12,372 nucleotides of DNA from NCBI GenBank assembly GCA_007135505.1, contig SLIS01000470.1, positions 1-12,372 of the forward strand, written 5' to 3'. Positions 12,360 through 12,372 of this stretch are shown in pieces. The notes under the pieces were generated by a model. That model made no database searches and was not told where the DNA came from. It saw nothing but the letters and a program-made list of their open reading frames with translations. Made by a program: the position numbers and the translations under genes. Source of the stretch: Halovivax sp. (lineage in GTDB: Archaea > Halobacteriota > Halobacteria > Halobacteriales > Natrialbaceae). Within the stretch, counting starts at the first letter, position 1; the number at the start of each line of letters is the position of its first letter.

Positions 12360-12372
12360 ATGGCAGGGAATG
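12360..12372 (+). CDS. Possible start of a gene cut by the window edge
   Basis: An ATG at 12360 opens a frame reading Met-Ala-Gly-Asn before the window ends, about 30 bp after a good TATA box. Only four codons are visible, so the call rests on the promoter; nothing can be said of the product. Confidence 0.35.

Noticed and set aside
1..12372. Search for CRISPR arrays, insertion sequences, tRNA or rRNA
   Set aside because: No regularly spaced direct repeats, transposase-like frames, terminal repeats or RNA-gene sequences were seen by eye.

Overview
The window looks like chromosomal DNA of an extremely halophilic archaeon (class Halobacteria; a Natrialbales-type genome is possible but I cannot fix the genus). 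The evidence is high G+C, strongly acidic Asp/Glu-rich proteins, a group II chaperonin (thermosome) subunit, small haloarchaeal-type helix-turn-helix and zinc-ribbon proteins, and archaeal promoters. For eight genes a TATA-like element is centred about 25-29 bp upstream of the chosen start codon, which points to mostly leaderless transcripts. That geometry decided several starts, including three GTG starts.

Layout, left to right. 153-1007 (-) is a single-domain 3-hydroxyacyl-CoA dehydrogenase. 1257-1844 (+) is a helix-hairpin-helix (HhH) protein, followed at 2017-2778 (+) by a SAM hydroxide adenosyltransferase (DUF62 family). Convergent to that is a tail-less CCT3-type thermosome subunit (2935-4512, -). 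It is divergent from an amidohydrolase-fold protein that has lost most of its metal ligands (4757-5584, +). Next come a GT2-type glycosyltransferase with a degenerate DXD motif (5620-6513, -) and a class I SAM methyltransferase (6572-7279, -). A 322-bp gene-free regulatory interval rich in dyads separates these from a small winged-helix regulator (7602-7883, +). Then follow an MBL-fold hydrolase with a C-terminal winged helix (7953-8747, +) and a YkgJ-type cysteine-cluster protein (8785-9486, +). On the minus strand lie a TRAM-domain protein (9596-10003) and, upstream of it, a 582-residue radical SAM protein carrying C-terminal TRAM-like and HhH modules (10139-11887). The right end holds a 52-residue zinc-ribbon protein (12072-12230, +) and a strong promoter leading to a gene cut by the window edge (12360 onward).

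How the genes work together. Most are single-gene transcription units with their own promoters, so no large operon is evident. The couplings worth noting are: thermosome and the pseudo-amidohydrolase sharing a 244-bp divergent promoter region; methyltransferase and glycosyltransferase in tandem; MBL hydrolase and YkgJ protein in tandem, 37 bp apart; and the radical SAM protein ahead of the TRAM protein, separated by a strong hairpin at the radical SAM stop codon. I see no rRNA, tRNA, CRISPR array, insertion sequence or attachment site. I found no clearly new multi-gene system. The best leads are the likely pseudoenzyme, the radical SAM-TRAM-HhH architecture beside a TRAM protein, and several dyads at promoters.
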